Positions 26,154 to 34,434 of a stretch of DNA of 47,159 bases are shown here, in pieces. The position numbers were made by a program, and so were the translations under genes. The stretch is from Ignavibacteriota bacterium (GTDB lineage Bacteria > Bacteroidota > Ignavibacteria > Kapaibacteriales > UBA2268). How positions within the stretch are numbered: the first letter of the stretch is position 1; each line of letters starts with the position of its first letter. The notes under the pieces are model-generated. The model searched no databases, was not told the DNA's origin, and worked only from the letters and a program-made list of their open reading frames with translations. The DNA lies in the NCBI GenBank assembly GCA_024636855.1, contig JAGXGG010000032.1:1-47159 (forward strand), written 5' to 3'.

Positions 26154-29009
26154 ATGACTACACAACCAGAACAAGTATTAGAAAATCAATTAGTTGCACA
26201 GCTCCAAGAGTTGCAATATGAAAAAGTATTGATCAAAGATGAAACTGCCTTAGTAACCAACTTAAAAAAGCAATTAGAAAAGCATAATAATATAGTCTTC
26301 ACTGATAAAGAGTTTGAACGAGTACTTAATATATTGAGTAAGGGTTCTGTATTCGAAAAAGCTAAGACACTAAGAGAAAAGCAACATATAGAACGAGACA
26401 ATGGCGACAACCTATATTTCGAGTTTTTCAATACTGAGCATTGGTGTCAGAATCAGTTTCAGGTGACTCACCAAGTAACTATGGAAGGAACATATAAGAA
26501 TCGCTATGATGTTACTTTGCTTATCAATGGTCTGCCTTTAGTTCAAATAGAGCTAAAGCGTAGAGGTCTGGAAATGAAAGAAGCCTTCAACCAATTAAAT
26601 AGGTATCAAAGACATTCATTTGGTTCTAATTCGGCTCTATTTCAATACGTACAAATATTCATCATCAGCAATGGCGTTAATACTAAGTATTATGCTAATA
26701 ACAGACATCAATCATTCAAACAAACATTCTTTTGGACTGACAAAAATAATAAACGTCTGACTAATATACTAAATGGTTTCACGAGCGACTTTTTAGAACC
26801 CTGTCATATATCAAAGATGATAAGTAAATACATAGTTCTTAATGAGACTCATAAAATATTGATGGTTCTAAGACCTTATCAATACTATGCTGTAGAAGCC
26901 CTTGTAAATCAAGTTGAAAATTCTAATGATAATGCTTATATATGGCACACAACTGGCTCAGGTAAGACCCTAACTTCATTCAAAGCAAGTCAGATAATAA
27001 TGAATATGCCACAAGTGAAAAAAGTGGTATTCGTAGTAGATAGAAAAGATTTGGATTATCAGACTACTAAAGAATTTAATAGTTTTAGCAAAGGCAGTAT
27101 AGACGGAACTGACAATACTAAAGCACTGGTAAACCAATTCACAGACGATACTAAGCTGATAGTTACTACTATACAAAAGCTCAATACAGCTATTAGCAAA
27201 GCCAAGTACTTATCTAAAATGGAAAAGCTACAAGAAGAGCGAGTAGTATTCATTTTCGATGAGTGCCACCGTTCCCAATTCGGAGATACACACAACAGAA
27301 TAAAAGCATTTTTCCATAATAACCAGATGTTCGGCTTTACTGGAACACCTATTTTCAAAGACAACGCAGTTAAAAATGAATTAGGAAAGCGAACAACAAA
27401 AGAATTATTTGGCGAATGTCTCCATAAATACGTTATCACAGACGCTATAAAAGATGAAAACGTACTCAAATTCTCAGTAGAATATGTAGGTAAATACAAG
27501 CGAAAAGAATCTGCTACCGAAATTGATATAGAAGTAGAAGACATAGACACCAAAGAGTTAATGGATAGTGAAGTTCGGTTAGAAAAGATAACCGATTATA
27601 TAATAGCTAATCATGGTAGAAAGACTCACGGAAAAGAGTTTACAGGTATGTTCGCTGTTAGTGGTATTCAAAACTTGATAAAATATTACGATCTATTTAA
27701 ACGGAAAAAGGAAGAAGGTAAGCACAGCTTAAAGATTGCAACAATATTTAGTTATGTAGCCAATGAAGAAGATGCTGATGCCAATGGTTTTATTCCAGAA
27801 GAATTGTCAGTAGTAGGAGAGCCAAAAGTACTATACGGAATGCACGAACATTCCAGAGATAAATTAGACGAATATATTGCTGATTATAACTCTATGTTCG
27901 GCACAAAATTCTCCACCAAGGACAGTCAATCATTTTACAACTATTACAATGATGTTTCTAAGAAAGTAAAAGAACGCAAGATTGATATTCTATTAGTAGT
28001 TAATATGTTCCTAACTGGATTTGACAGCCCTACACTTAGCACTTTGTATGTAGATAAGAATCTTAAATATCATGGTCTAATACAAGCGTATTCGAGAACC
28101 AACAGAATAATAAATGATCAAAAATCACAAGGGAATATTGTAGTATTCAGAAACCTGAAAAAGGCAACAGATGAAGCTATAACACTCTTTAGCAACAAAG
28201 AAGCTATAGATGTAATCATTATGGAACCCTATGAAGATTATGTCAATAAATTCAATGAAGCATTTATTGGGTTACTCTCAATAACACCAACAGTTAACAG
28301 CGTAAACAATCTAATCTCAGAAGCTGACGAACTTGAGTTTATAAAAGCATTCCGTGATCTAATGCGAATCAGAAACATACTAAATTCATTCTCAGATTTC
28401 GAATGGGAAGATTTGGCTATGAATGAACAGCAATTCGAAGACTACAAAAGTAAGTACCTCGATTTGTGGCAGAAAGTAAAAAATGATAACCAAAAAGAAA
28501 AAGTATCAATATTAGAAGATGTAGATTTTGAATTAGAATTAATACTAAGAGACGAAATCAATGTAAACTACATAATTAAGCTATTGATGGCTTTAAAATC
28601 TGAATCTCAGAATGAAGTTACTAAAACAGAACAAGAGATTACAAACCTACTAAATACAGAAATTAACCTTAGAAGTAAGCGTGAATTGATACAGCAATTC
28701 ATAGATGAGAATCTACCCACAATAGAGGACTCTGACGACATTCCAGAAGCATTTGAGGTATATTGGAATGAAGAACAGCAAAAAGCCTTTAAGAAGCTAA
28801 TAACAGAAGAAAATCTATCAGAAGAAAGAACCCTAAAGCTAATAGAAAACTATCTATATGCAGAAAGAGAACCACTAATAGATGAAGCAGTAGAATTAAT
28901 AGATGGTGAACAGCCATCAGTTCTAATCCGTAGAAAAGTAGGAACTAAAATACTCAAACAGATCGTTGATTTCGTAGATACGTTTATTAATGGGATTACG
29001 GGGAATTAG
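26154..29009 (+). CDS. hsdR: Type I restriction endonuclease subunit HsdR
   Basis: 951 residues. The N-terminal PD-(D/E)xK nuclease shows Asp119 (YDVTLLINGLP) and Glu133-Leu-Lys135 (VQIELKRRG). The SF2 translocase has Walker A WHTTGSGKT (about 263-271), DEAD-box variant DECH (about 373), FGFTGTPIF, and C-terminal helicase motifs NMFLTGFDSPTLSTLY and QAYSRTNRI. The C-terminal helical region mediates HsdM/HsdS contact. HsdR translocates DNA with ATP and cleaves unmethylated DNA at a distance. All catalytic motifs are intact, so the system should be active. It starts 6 bp after hsdS. Confidence 0.95.
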   Translation: MTTQPEQVLENQLVAQLQELQYEKVLIKDETALVTNLKKQLEKHNNIVFTDKEFERVLNILSKGSVFEKAKTLREKQHIERDNGDNLYFEFFNTEHWCQNQFQVTHQVTMEGTYKNRYDVTLLINGLPLVQIELKRRGLEMKEAFNQLNRYQRHSFGSNSALFQYVQIFIISNGVNTKYYANNRHQSFKQTFFWTDKNNKRLTNILNGFTSDFLEPCHISKMISKYIVLNETHKILMVLRPYQYYAVEALVNQVENSNDNAYIWHTTGSGKTLTSFKASQIIMNMPQVKKVVFVVDRKDLDYQTTKEFNSFSKGSIDGTDNTKALVNQFTDDTKLIVTTIQKLNTAISKAKYLSKMEKLQEERVVFIFDECHRSQFGDTHNRIKAFFHNNQMFGFTGTPIFKDNAVKNELGKRTTKELFGECLHKYVITDAIKDENVLKFSVEYVGKYKRKESATEIDIEVEDIDTKELMDSEVRLEKITDYIIANHGRKTHGKEFTGMFAVSGIQNLIKYYDLFKRKKEEGKHSLKIATIFSYVANEEDADANGFIPEELSVVGEPKVLYGMHEHSRDKLDEYIADYNSMFGTKFSTKDSQSFYNYYNDVSKKVKERKIDILLVVNMFLTGFDSPTLSTLYVDKNLKYHGLIQAYSRTNRIINDQKSQGNIVVFRNLKKATDEAITLFSNKEAIDVIIMEPYEDYVNKFNEAFIGLLSITPTVNSVNNLISEADELEFIKAFRDLMRIRNILNSFSDFEWEDLAMNEQQFEDYKSKYLDLWQKVKNDNQKEKVSILEDVDFELELILRDEINVNYIIKLLMALKSESQNEVTKTEQEITNLLNTEINLRSKRELIQQFIDENLPTIEDSDDIPEAFEVYWNEEQQKAFKKLITEENLSEERTLKLIENYLYAEREPLIDEAVELIDGEQPSVLIRRKVGTKILKQIVDFVDTFINGITGN

Positions 29010-29012
29010 GGT

Positions 29013-30374
29013 ATGAATCTGATTGAAGAAATGAAACAATTAATAAAAAAATGGATTTTAAAAAGTCACAGTAATCATTTCAAATTTGTAACCGATTACG
29101 AAGAAAGTGCAAATATTAGAAGAGATTTACTTAATAATATTGAATTAGAAGAAAATTTGAAATTACATGAGATAATTATAAATAAATTAATACCAATTTA
29201 TCAATTTGAAAATTTTAAACAACAAGTTATAAAGAAAAATAATGAAACAGTTGATTATTTTAAAGACAGTAAAAATGCTCAAGATAGTTATAACAAACTG
29301 TCATTTGGTAACTTAATTGATATTCCGATAGATATTGATAAATATGATATGATAGACCAACTATCAGTTTCATTTTTTAAGGGTGTAAATTCTTTTGTAA
29401 ATTTAGAGTTTATAATTATACCTTCAAAAAATTTTCAAAATAAATATATAGAATCTTTCAAGCAACCATTAAAAGTAAAATATAAATTAATGCTATTTAA
29501 TGATATAAGACTTATTTTTAAAGAAAAATCGCTTTTAAGACAAGTCGTAATTGAAAAACCATCATATACTTCAAACTCTTCTACTTTAATAATTGCATTA
29601 AAAAAGCAATTAGACAAATACCTTAATTCAATAATTAAGAACAATTATTTTCTATCTGTGAATAGTTATACAAACCTCTGTTTTGATTATGAAAATAGTT
29701 TTTATAAAAAACATGTTAGTTTGATTGAAGATTACTTTGAAATAAAGCCTAATCATTCATTTAGAACCACTAACAATAATTTTTCTTTTATTATTGGAAA
29801 TGATAGCTTTTCTATGATTAATTTTAGAGAAAGGGGTATCTTTTATGATAATCAATTTACATTTGAAAAAATTTCTATTCTATGTTTTCAATTGAATACT
29901 TTAATATCTGAAAGACCAAAGTTAAATGATTTAAAAAATAATCTTTATAATTACTCTGATCAACAAAAGAAAAATAATTATCAAGATTTATTGGTTTTAC
30001 AAACGGAAATAAATCGACTAAAAGATTTAATTGAAAGAATATATTTAGATACAAATTCAAATTATTTCAGAAGACAAATAATATCAACTTTGGAAAAATA
30101 CAAGAATAAAAAGACCCAATCATTAAGTTATTTTCTTTTAAGTGCTGTGGACTCATCATTTGAGACATTTAATATGAACATCAATAACATGGGACTAAAA
30201 ATTAAAAATTTAAGCGAACAAGAAAAATTGAAAATTGAACATAAAAAAAATCAATATTTATTATTAATAGCTTTTTTAGGTCTTTTCATATCTCTGGTTC
30301 AATTATATGGTTTTGTTGGAAAAACATCATTATTAAAAGAAATATGTATATATCTTTACTGCTTGTTTTCATAA
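29013..30374 (+). CDS. Unrecognised protein with C-terminal membrane anchor, attached to the hsd operon
   Basis: 453 residues, starting 3 bp after the hsdR stop, so it is almost certainly in the hsdMSR transcript. No known domain is recognised. The first 300 residues are Lys/Asn/Phe-rich with mixed helices and strands. Residues about 320-420 look coiled-coil (QDLLVLQTEINRLKDLIERI; LSEQEKLKIEHKKNQ), and one hydrophobic segment follows near the end (YLLLIAFLGLFISLVQLYGF). There is no signal peptide, so the bulk is probably cytosolic, with the C-terminus in the inner membrane. Its base composition seems even more AT-rich than hsdMSR, suggesting separate acquisition. A defence accessory role is a hypothesis. 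Confidence 0.75.
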   Translation: MNLIEEMKQLIKKWILKSHSNHFKFVTDYEESANIRRDLLNNIELEENLKLHEIIINKLIPIYQFENFKQQVIKKNNETVDYFKDSKNAQDSYNKLSFGNLIDIPIDIDKYDMIDQLSVSFFKGVNSFVNLEFIIIPSKNFQNKYIESFKQPLKVKYKLMLFNDIRLIFKEKSLLRQVVIEKPSYTSNSSTLIIALKKQLDKYLNSIIKNNYFLSVNSYTNLCFDYENSFYKKHVSLIEDYFEIKPNHSFRTTNNNFSFIIGNDSFSMINFRERGIFYDNQFTFEKISILCFQLNTLISERPKLNDLKNNLYNYSDQQKKNNYQDLLVLQTEINRLKDLIERIYLDTNSNYFRRQIISTLEKYKNKKTQSLSYFLLSAVDSSFETFNMNINNMGLKIKNLSEQEKLKIEHKKNQYLLLIAFLGLFISLVQLYGFVGKTSLLKEICIYLYCLFS

Positions 30375-30429
30375 TTATTTGTATGAAAATGAAAAAACAG
30401 TATTTACTTTCTTTATTTGAAAGATCGGA

Positions 30430-31269
30430 TTAATATTTAATCAATTTTTTTATTTCTATTTCAAATGGATTTTTAAATGAGTATGAAATATGAAAATCCT
30501 CAAACTCAATTTCAAATTCATCTTTATATAGAGTAATCCCCCTCAATGTATTGATATAACGTTTAAAAGATTTATCAGGATTTAATTCATAATCAGTAAC
30601 TCCAAAAACTTTAAAATTCTTCTGAACAAATTCTCCATATTGCAATCCTCCTCCGACAGTTTCTATCTTTTTCCCTCTAATTACTTCTCTTATAATTTGC
30701 AAAGAATTTAGCTTGTTATTATTTGAATAAATCTTTTGAGCTTCTTTTTTGCCTGAACCAAAAAATTCTATACCATCTTGTAATAGAATTTCATCATAGA
30801 TTGGTTCAATTGATTTATGTTTGTGTGGTTCTACATAAAAACTGAATATCCTTAATTTATTTTGAAGAGGACAATGCCCACAAAGTATTATCTGACATAG
30901 ACTTTTATCCATTACGATAGGAGCTAATTCCAAAGAATTTTTTTTATAGACTTTAAACACTAATTTTGAAATATTATCCATTGAGATGTTTGTTCTACCT
31001 GGAATGTATTGTAAATGTTGCAGTATTTCTAGAATTGAATCTTTTATTGAATAAGCATTTACTGCATTTCCAACAACAGCCATTCCATATTTATAATTAT
31101 AATCTAGGTTTGTTACTTCCGTTTCTGAAAGGGTAGGAGAATAAATATGTACAGGAATAGAAAAAATCTTTATACCAAAATCTACACTTCCACTCGTACC
31201 AAATGAGAGTCTCGAATCTGAGGCTAAGGAAAGTTTATTTCCAAATTTTTTTGCAATTACTAAAGTCAT
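30430..31269 (-). CDS. Predicted Ntn hydrolase of the proteasome-beta/HslV/Anbu type
   Basis: 279 residues starting Met-Thr. After Met removal, Thr1, Asp17 (LASDSR) and Lys33 (GIKIF) fall exactly at the catalytic positions of proteasome beta subunits and HslV. The SDSR context is like Anbu. Further fold-like marks are YGMAVVGNAVNAY (equivalent of the GFAG/AG segment), FFGSGKKEAQ at about 168-177 and VGGGLQYGEF at about 204-213. It is longer than HslV or Anbu because of insertions. The ATG has AGGG upstream and no other nearby start. No ATPase partner (HslU/Mpa) lies next to it. It lies convergent to the hsd operon. Substrate and role are unknown; a self-assembling peptidase or amidase linked to defence is a hypothesis. 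Confidence 0.7.
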   Translation of the reverse strand: MTLVIAKKFGNKLSLASDSRLSFGTSGSVDFGIKIFSIPVHIYSPTLSETEVTNLDYNYKYGMAVVGNAVNAYSIKDSILEILQHLQYIPGRTNISMDNISKLVFKVYKKNSLELAPIVMDKSLCQIILCGHCPLQNKLRIFSFYVEPHKHKSIEPIYDEILLQDGIEFFGSGKKEAQKIYSNNNKLNSLQIIREVIRGKKIETVGGGLQYGEFVQKNFKVFGVTDYELNPDKSFKRYINTLRGITLYKDEFEIEFEDFHISYSFKNPFEIEIKKLIKY

Positions 31270-32121
31270 ATTATCCCTTTTATTTATTGATTAATACTTA
31301 ATTGCACCAAAATACATAAATAAAAATTTTAATTCAAATCCCTACCAAGTACCACACCTGATTATATAAATTAGGACGGTGCTAATAAGATTTTTAAAAG
31401 AAATAAAGAAAAACTTCCATGAAACTTATAAACATAAACGAACAACAAAGTAATATTGTAGAATTGATTACATAATTGACTTTAAAACAACGCTTTTTCA
31501 CTCTAAAACTACACTTTTATACTTTATATCTTATTAATTTAACTATGAATTGACTACGAAACAATAACATATCTATTGATTTATAAGGAGTTATACGATT
31601 TTATAGCCCCTAATAGATGTTATTTCCATATTTATCCGATTTCTTTAGAAAATACAGACCGTCATAAAGCCCTCATAATCAATTTTTATTTGGTAAAGCA
31701 TATATGACTATGCCTTATTAATCGGACAAGTGGGTCATAATTAATAATTGGGTGTTTTTTGGGGGTAGTGAGTTCCATTTCATTAACAGCAGACTGGGTT
31801 TTTCATTCTTCGAACAACATTATTATTCATAAACATAACAGCAACGTAACGATTTCGAACATTTTCAAACTATTCGGACAGTATTCGGTTTGTTTGGTAA
31901 ATGATTTCGAATTTATAATGTAATTTTATTGACTATGAATAAAGAGAAATAACGATCTGTGATATAGTATAATTATGAGAATAGAATGGATAACTTATAT
32001 TTGAGTTTCCCCCAAAAAAAAGATTATAAGAGTTGTAACCGCTTCATTATTAGTATTGTCTGAATTGTATTTGTTTGAGGTTGAGAAGAAACCAAGTCTA
32101 TTAGGTTAGTTAGGGTTTTTA
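31270..32121. other. 850-bp non-coding gap inside the element
   Basis: No gene is supported on either strand. Visible structure is an imperfect hairpin at 31563-31624 (13 paired bases with a 2-nt bulge), a G-rich stretch near 31750-31766, a copy of the motif AAATTAGGACGGT (31368-31380) that recurs near the integrase, and repeated GATTTCGAA words near 31842 and 31907. The promoter of the Ntn hydrolase gene should lie near 31280-31330. Confidence 0.5.
31563..31624. repeat. Imperfect inverted repeat / hairpin
   Basis: AATAACAT plus CTATT (split by a 2-nt AT bulge) at 31563-31577 is the reverse complement of AATAGATGTTATT at 31612-31624, with a 34-nt loop. No T-tract follows, so it is not an obvious terminator. 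Confidence 0.5.
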
Positions 32122-32664
32122 CTATTTACTATTTCCCTCTGATTCCTTATTATCAGAAATATTTTTATCTTTTAAACTCTTATTGTTCTTAAAGACACCA
32201 TAGAAATAACTACCAGTTAAAGAAATCAATGTAGTAGCAAGCATTCCTGCTATAGTTCTTTCTCCAATTACTGCTAAATAAACAGAACCAAATAAGGCAA
32301 ATAGCCCTAATATGAAAGCCATTATTTGCCCAATTGAACTTTGCTTTTCCCTCGATTGTATTACAATCGCTTCAATATTTCTTCTATGTTTGGATTGTTC
32401 TTTAAATTCGTCAAGAATATCTTTGGCAGAACCTGGTAAAATTTTCTCATAAAGTCCAAATGTAATTGGATCAGGAATTGGCCCGCTAATCGTTGTAGTT
32501 GTCGTTTGTTGTGAAATCTTTACTGCAATTTTTTTTAAATCATCATTAGTAAAATCATCTTTGTCAAGTAAGTTTAATATATCTTCTTGCGAGTTTACTG
32601 TTTGATTACTTTTATTGCTTTGAAGACCTCTATTTTGATGAGGTTGTTTCTTTTTCGGATTCAT
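32122..32664 (-). CDS. DUF2335 predicted membrane protein
   Basis: 180 residues. The central block GPIPDPITFGLYEKILPGSA, continuing KDILDEFKEQSKHRR (about 60-94), is the DUF2335 signature. Two predicted transmembrane segments follow (IGQIMAFILGLFALFGSVYLAVI and IAGMLATTLISLTGSYFYGVF), with a charged tail. The N-terminal 55 residues are Gln/Asn/Lys-rich and probably disordered. DUF2335 proteins are small two-span membrane proteins frequent on phages and islands; function is not established. Its start overlaps the end of the 89-residue gene by 35 bp, so both are co-translated. Confidence 0.85.
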   Translation of the reverse strand: MNPKKKQPHQNRGLQSNKSNQTVNSQEDILNLLDKDDFTNDDLKKIAVKISQQTTTTTISGPIPDPITFGLYEKILPGSAKDILDEFKEQSKHRRNIEAIVIQSREKQSSIGQIMAFILGLFALFGSVYLAVIGERTIAGMLATTLISLTGSYFYGVFKNNKSLKDKNISDNKESEGNSK

Positions 32665-32899
32665 TTTCTGTTGCAGTTAATCTTATTTTATTTAATACTT
32701 GCTCTAAAAAAGCAATCTTTAAATCCTCACCAATCATATTCCAATCATTTTGAATAGCCTTAACATCAGCTTTTTCAGGAGTTTCAGAGACGTTATAATC
32801 ATAATAATTACCTGCTAAATTGAAAGCACTCCCTGCACCAACAACAAATGAAGAATCTGAAAATAAGAAATCAGTTCTATATTTTTTTCTTTCTTCCAT
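32630..32899 (-). CDS. Small acidic protein coupled to the DUF2335 gene
   Basis: 89 residues, no transmembrane segment. The N-terminal part is MEERKKYRTDFLFSDSSFVV followed by GAGSAFNLAGNYYDYN; the C-terminus is Glu/Ser/Thr-rich. It is not recognised. It overlaps the DUF2335 gene by 35 bp, the type of overlap seen in paired components. The 115-bp gap to the integrase stop (33015) can hold its promoter. Confidence 0.7.
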   Translation of the reverse strand: MEERKKYRTDFLFSDSSFVVGAGSAFNLAGNYYDYNVSETPEKADVKAIQNDWNMIGEDLKIAFLEQVLNKIRLTATENESEKETTSSK

Positions 32900-33014
32900 T
32901 TTAACTTTATTCCATTTAGTTATTTAAATGTTTACTAATTTAATAAAAATAAATTAAACACTTACCTTAGAGACGTATATATTCATTTTCTGTTACATTA
33001 AGTTACCCAAAACC

Positions 33015-34232
33015 TTACATTTCATTTAGTTTATCTTTTACATTACTTACAGCTTCAGTATTTGCAATCCTTATATATTTATCAAACGAAGCTCTTGAAG
33101 TATGCCCTGTTATTTGCATTATTTCACTAGGGGAGACCCCTTTTTGTATTAATCTAGTTATAAATGTTCTTCGAGCAGTATGTGAGGAAACCAGCTCGTA
33201 TTTCGGCTTGTTTTCTTCTATTTGTCTATTGTTCTTATGTGAAGTAACTGAAACTATATCATTTATCCCAGCTTCTTTACAAAGTGTTTTTAACGCAACA
33301 GAATAAGAACTTAACCTGCCTTTAGTAAATTTAGTTACATCAAATACATTTAGAACCTCTTTTAGTTGCTTACTAATAGGGATCGTAATAATTTTATTAG
33401 TTTTTTCAGTAACGATTTTAATCGTTTCATTTTCTAAATCTATCTTTTCTTTAGTCAGTTTAACAATATCTGAAACCCTTAAACCTGAATATAATTGAAA
33501 TAGAAAATAATGCTTAGTATTGTAAAGTTGCTTATTGTTAGGTTTATAATTCAACAGTTTTTCAATATCGTTATCACTTAATGCAACTGATTCAGTTTGA
33601 TATTTTTTATTGGTAATTTCTTTATAATCTTGATTATCTATATACCTTTTCTTGAAAGCATAGTTTAAAATAACATTTTTCAAAGTTAGTTTGTAACTAA
33701 TAGAATTATCTTTATAACCACATTCTTTAGTGAGAAAACCCTTAAAATTTATAAGTAAGTCTTGATTTATATCTTCTAAATCAATAATTTTATTTGTGTG
33801 CTCTTGAAAATCAATAATGTTTTTCTTGAAACCTAGATAACCTCTGATAGTTCTATCTTTAATTGCTAAAGACTTTTTCTTATACTCTATGAACTCATCT
33901 ATTAAACTAGTAAAAGTAAGTTTTTCTTTTTTACCTAACTCTTGATAGCTCTTAAAAGAGCTTTTCAGCTCGTCAAATTTGATAGTATTATATTTGTCAT
34001 AATGTTGAACGCATTCTCTTTCTATAAATTGTTGTAATTGATCTAATGTCTTATTAGCATGTACTGTATATGTATATGAGGATTTTATTCGTTGTTTATT
34101 ACTATCCCAATACTTTGTTTCTATCGACAATTTAGATGTCAATCTTAATCTTTTACCTTTAGACCAAATATTAAAAAAAATATTTGTTTTGCTTTTATTA
34201 GGGTGAGCTAGATAACGGTTAATTTCAACCAT
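33015..34232 (-). CDS. int: Tyrosine recombinase/integrase of the element
   Basis: 405 residues, typical of Bacteroidota element integrases. The N-terminal arm-binding and SAM-like core-binding regions (about 1-200) are followed by the catalytic domain. The first Arg lies in LYSGLRVSDIVKL, a candidate beta-strand Lys in TEKTNKIITIPIS, then His351-x-x-Arg354 (HTARR), His377 (GH) and nucleophile Tyr386 (SFDKYIR). All catalytic residues are present. The start codon lies 202 bp from the right attachment repeat, the standard arrangement. It should catalyse integration into and excision from the 5' end of the ABC-F gene. Confidence 0.93.
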   Translation of the reverse strand: MVEINRYLAHPNKSKTNIFFNIWSKGKRLRLTSKLSIETKYWDSNKQRIKSSYTYTVHANKTLDQLQQFIERECVQHYDKYNTIKFDELKSSFKSYQELGKKEKLTFTSLIDEFIEYKKKSLAIKDRTIRGYLGFKKNIIDFQEHTNKIIDLEDINQDLLINFKGFLTKECGYKDNSISYKLTLKNVILNYAFKKRYIDNQDYKEITNKKYQTESVALSDNDIEKLLNYKPNNKQLYNTKHYFLFQLYSGLRVSDIVKLTKEKIDLENETIKIVTEKTNKIITIPISKQLKEVLNVFDVTKFTKGRLSSYSVALKTLCKEAGINDIVSVTSHKNNRQIEENKPKYELVSSHTARRTFITRLIQKGVSPSEIMQITGHTSRASFDKYIRIANTEAVSNVKDKLNEM

Positions 34233-34394
34233 AGAAAGTCCTAAGTTATAATTGTAATGCAGTCAGAGTACAATATAATTATATATTAGATTAAGACAAA
34301 ATTTAGGACGGTTTTTCTTGATTATTAGACTATTACTTGAATTTGTTGATATATCGACACAGATATAATGAGTGCTGTAAGCGTTGATTAAGAG

Positions 34395-34427
34395 GTCTTG
34401 AAGTTAAAAGGAGTGTCTTGAGATTAA
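34395..34427. repeat. Candidate integrase-binding direct repeats near attR
   Basis: GTCTTGAAGTTAA (34395-34407) and GTCTTGAGATTAA (34415-34427) match at 11 of 13 positions with a 20-bp period, ending 7 bp before the attachment core. They could be integrase or excisionase sites. Confidence 0.45.
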
Positions 34428-34434
34428 CGATATA

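Noticed and set aside
27059-27553. 164-codon minus-strand open frame inside hsdR
   Set aside because: It lies opposite the helicase motifs of hsdR and has no start signal or family resemblance.
32122-32664. DUF2335 protein as a CBASS/SMODS-type effector
   Set aside because: No nucleotidyltransferase or sensor gene is present nearby, and the motif matches DUF2335 itself; only a general membrane role can be stated.
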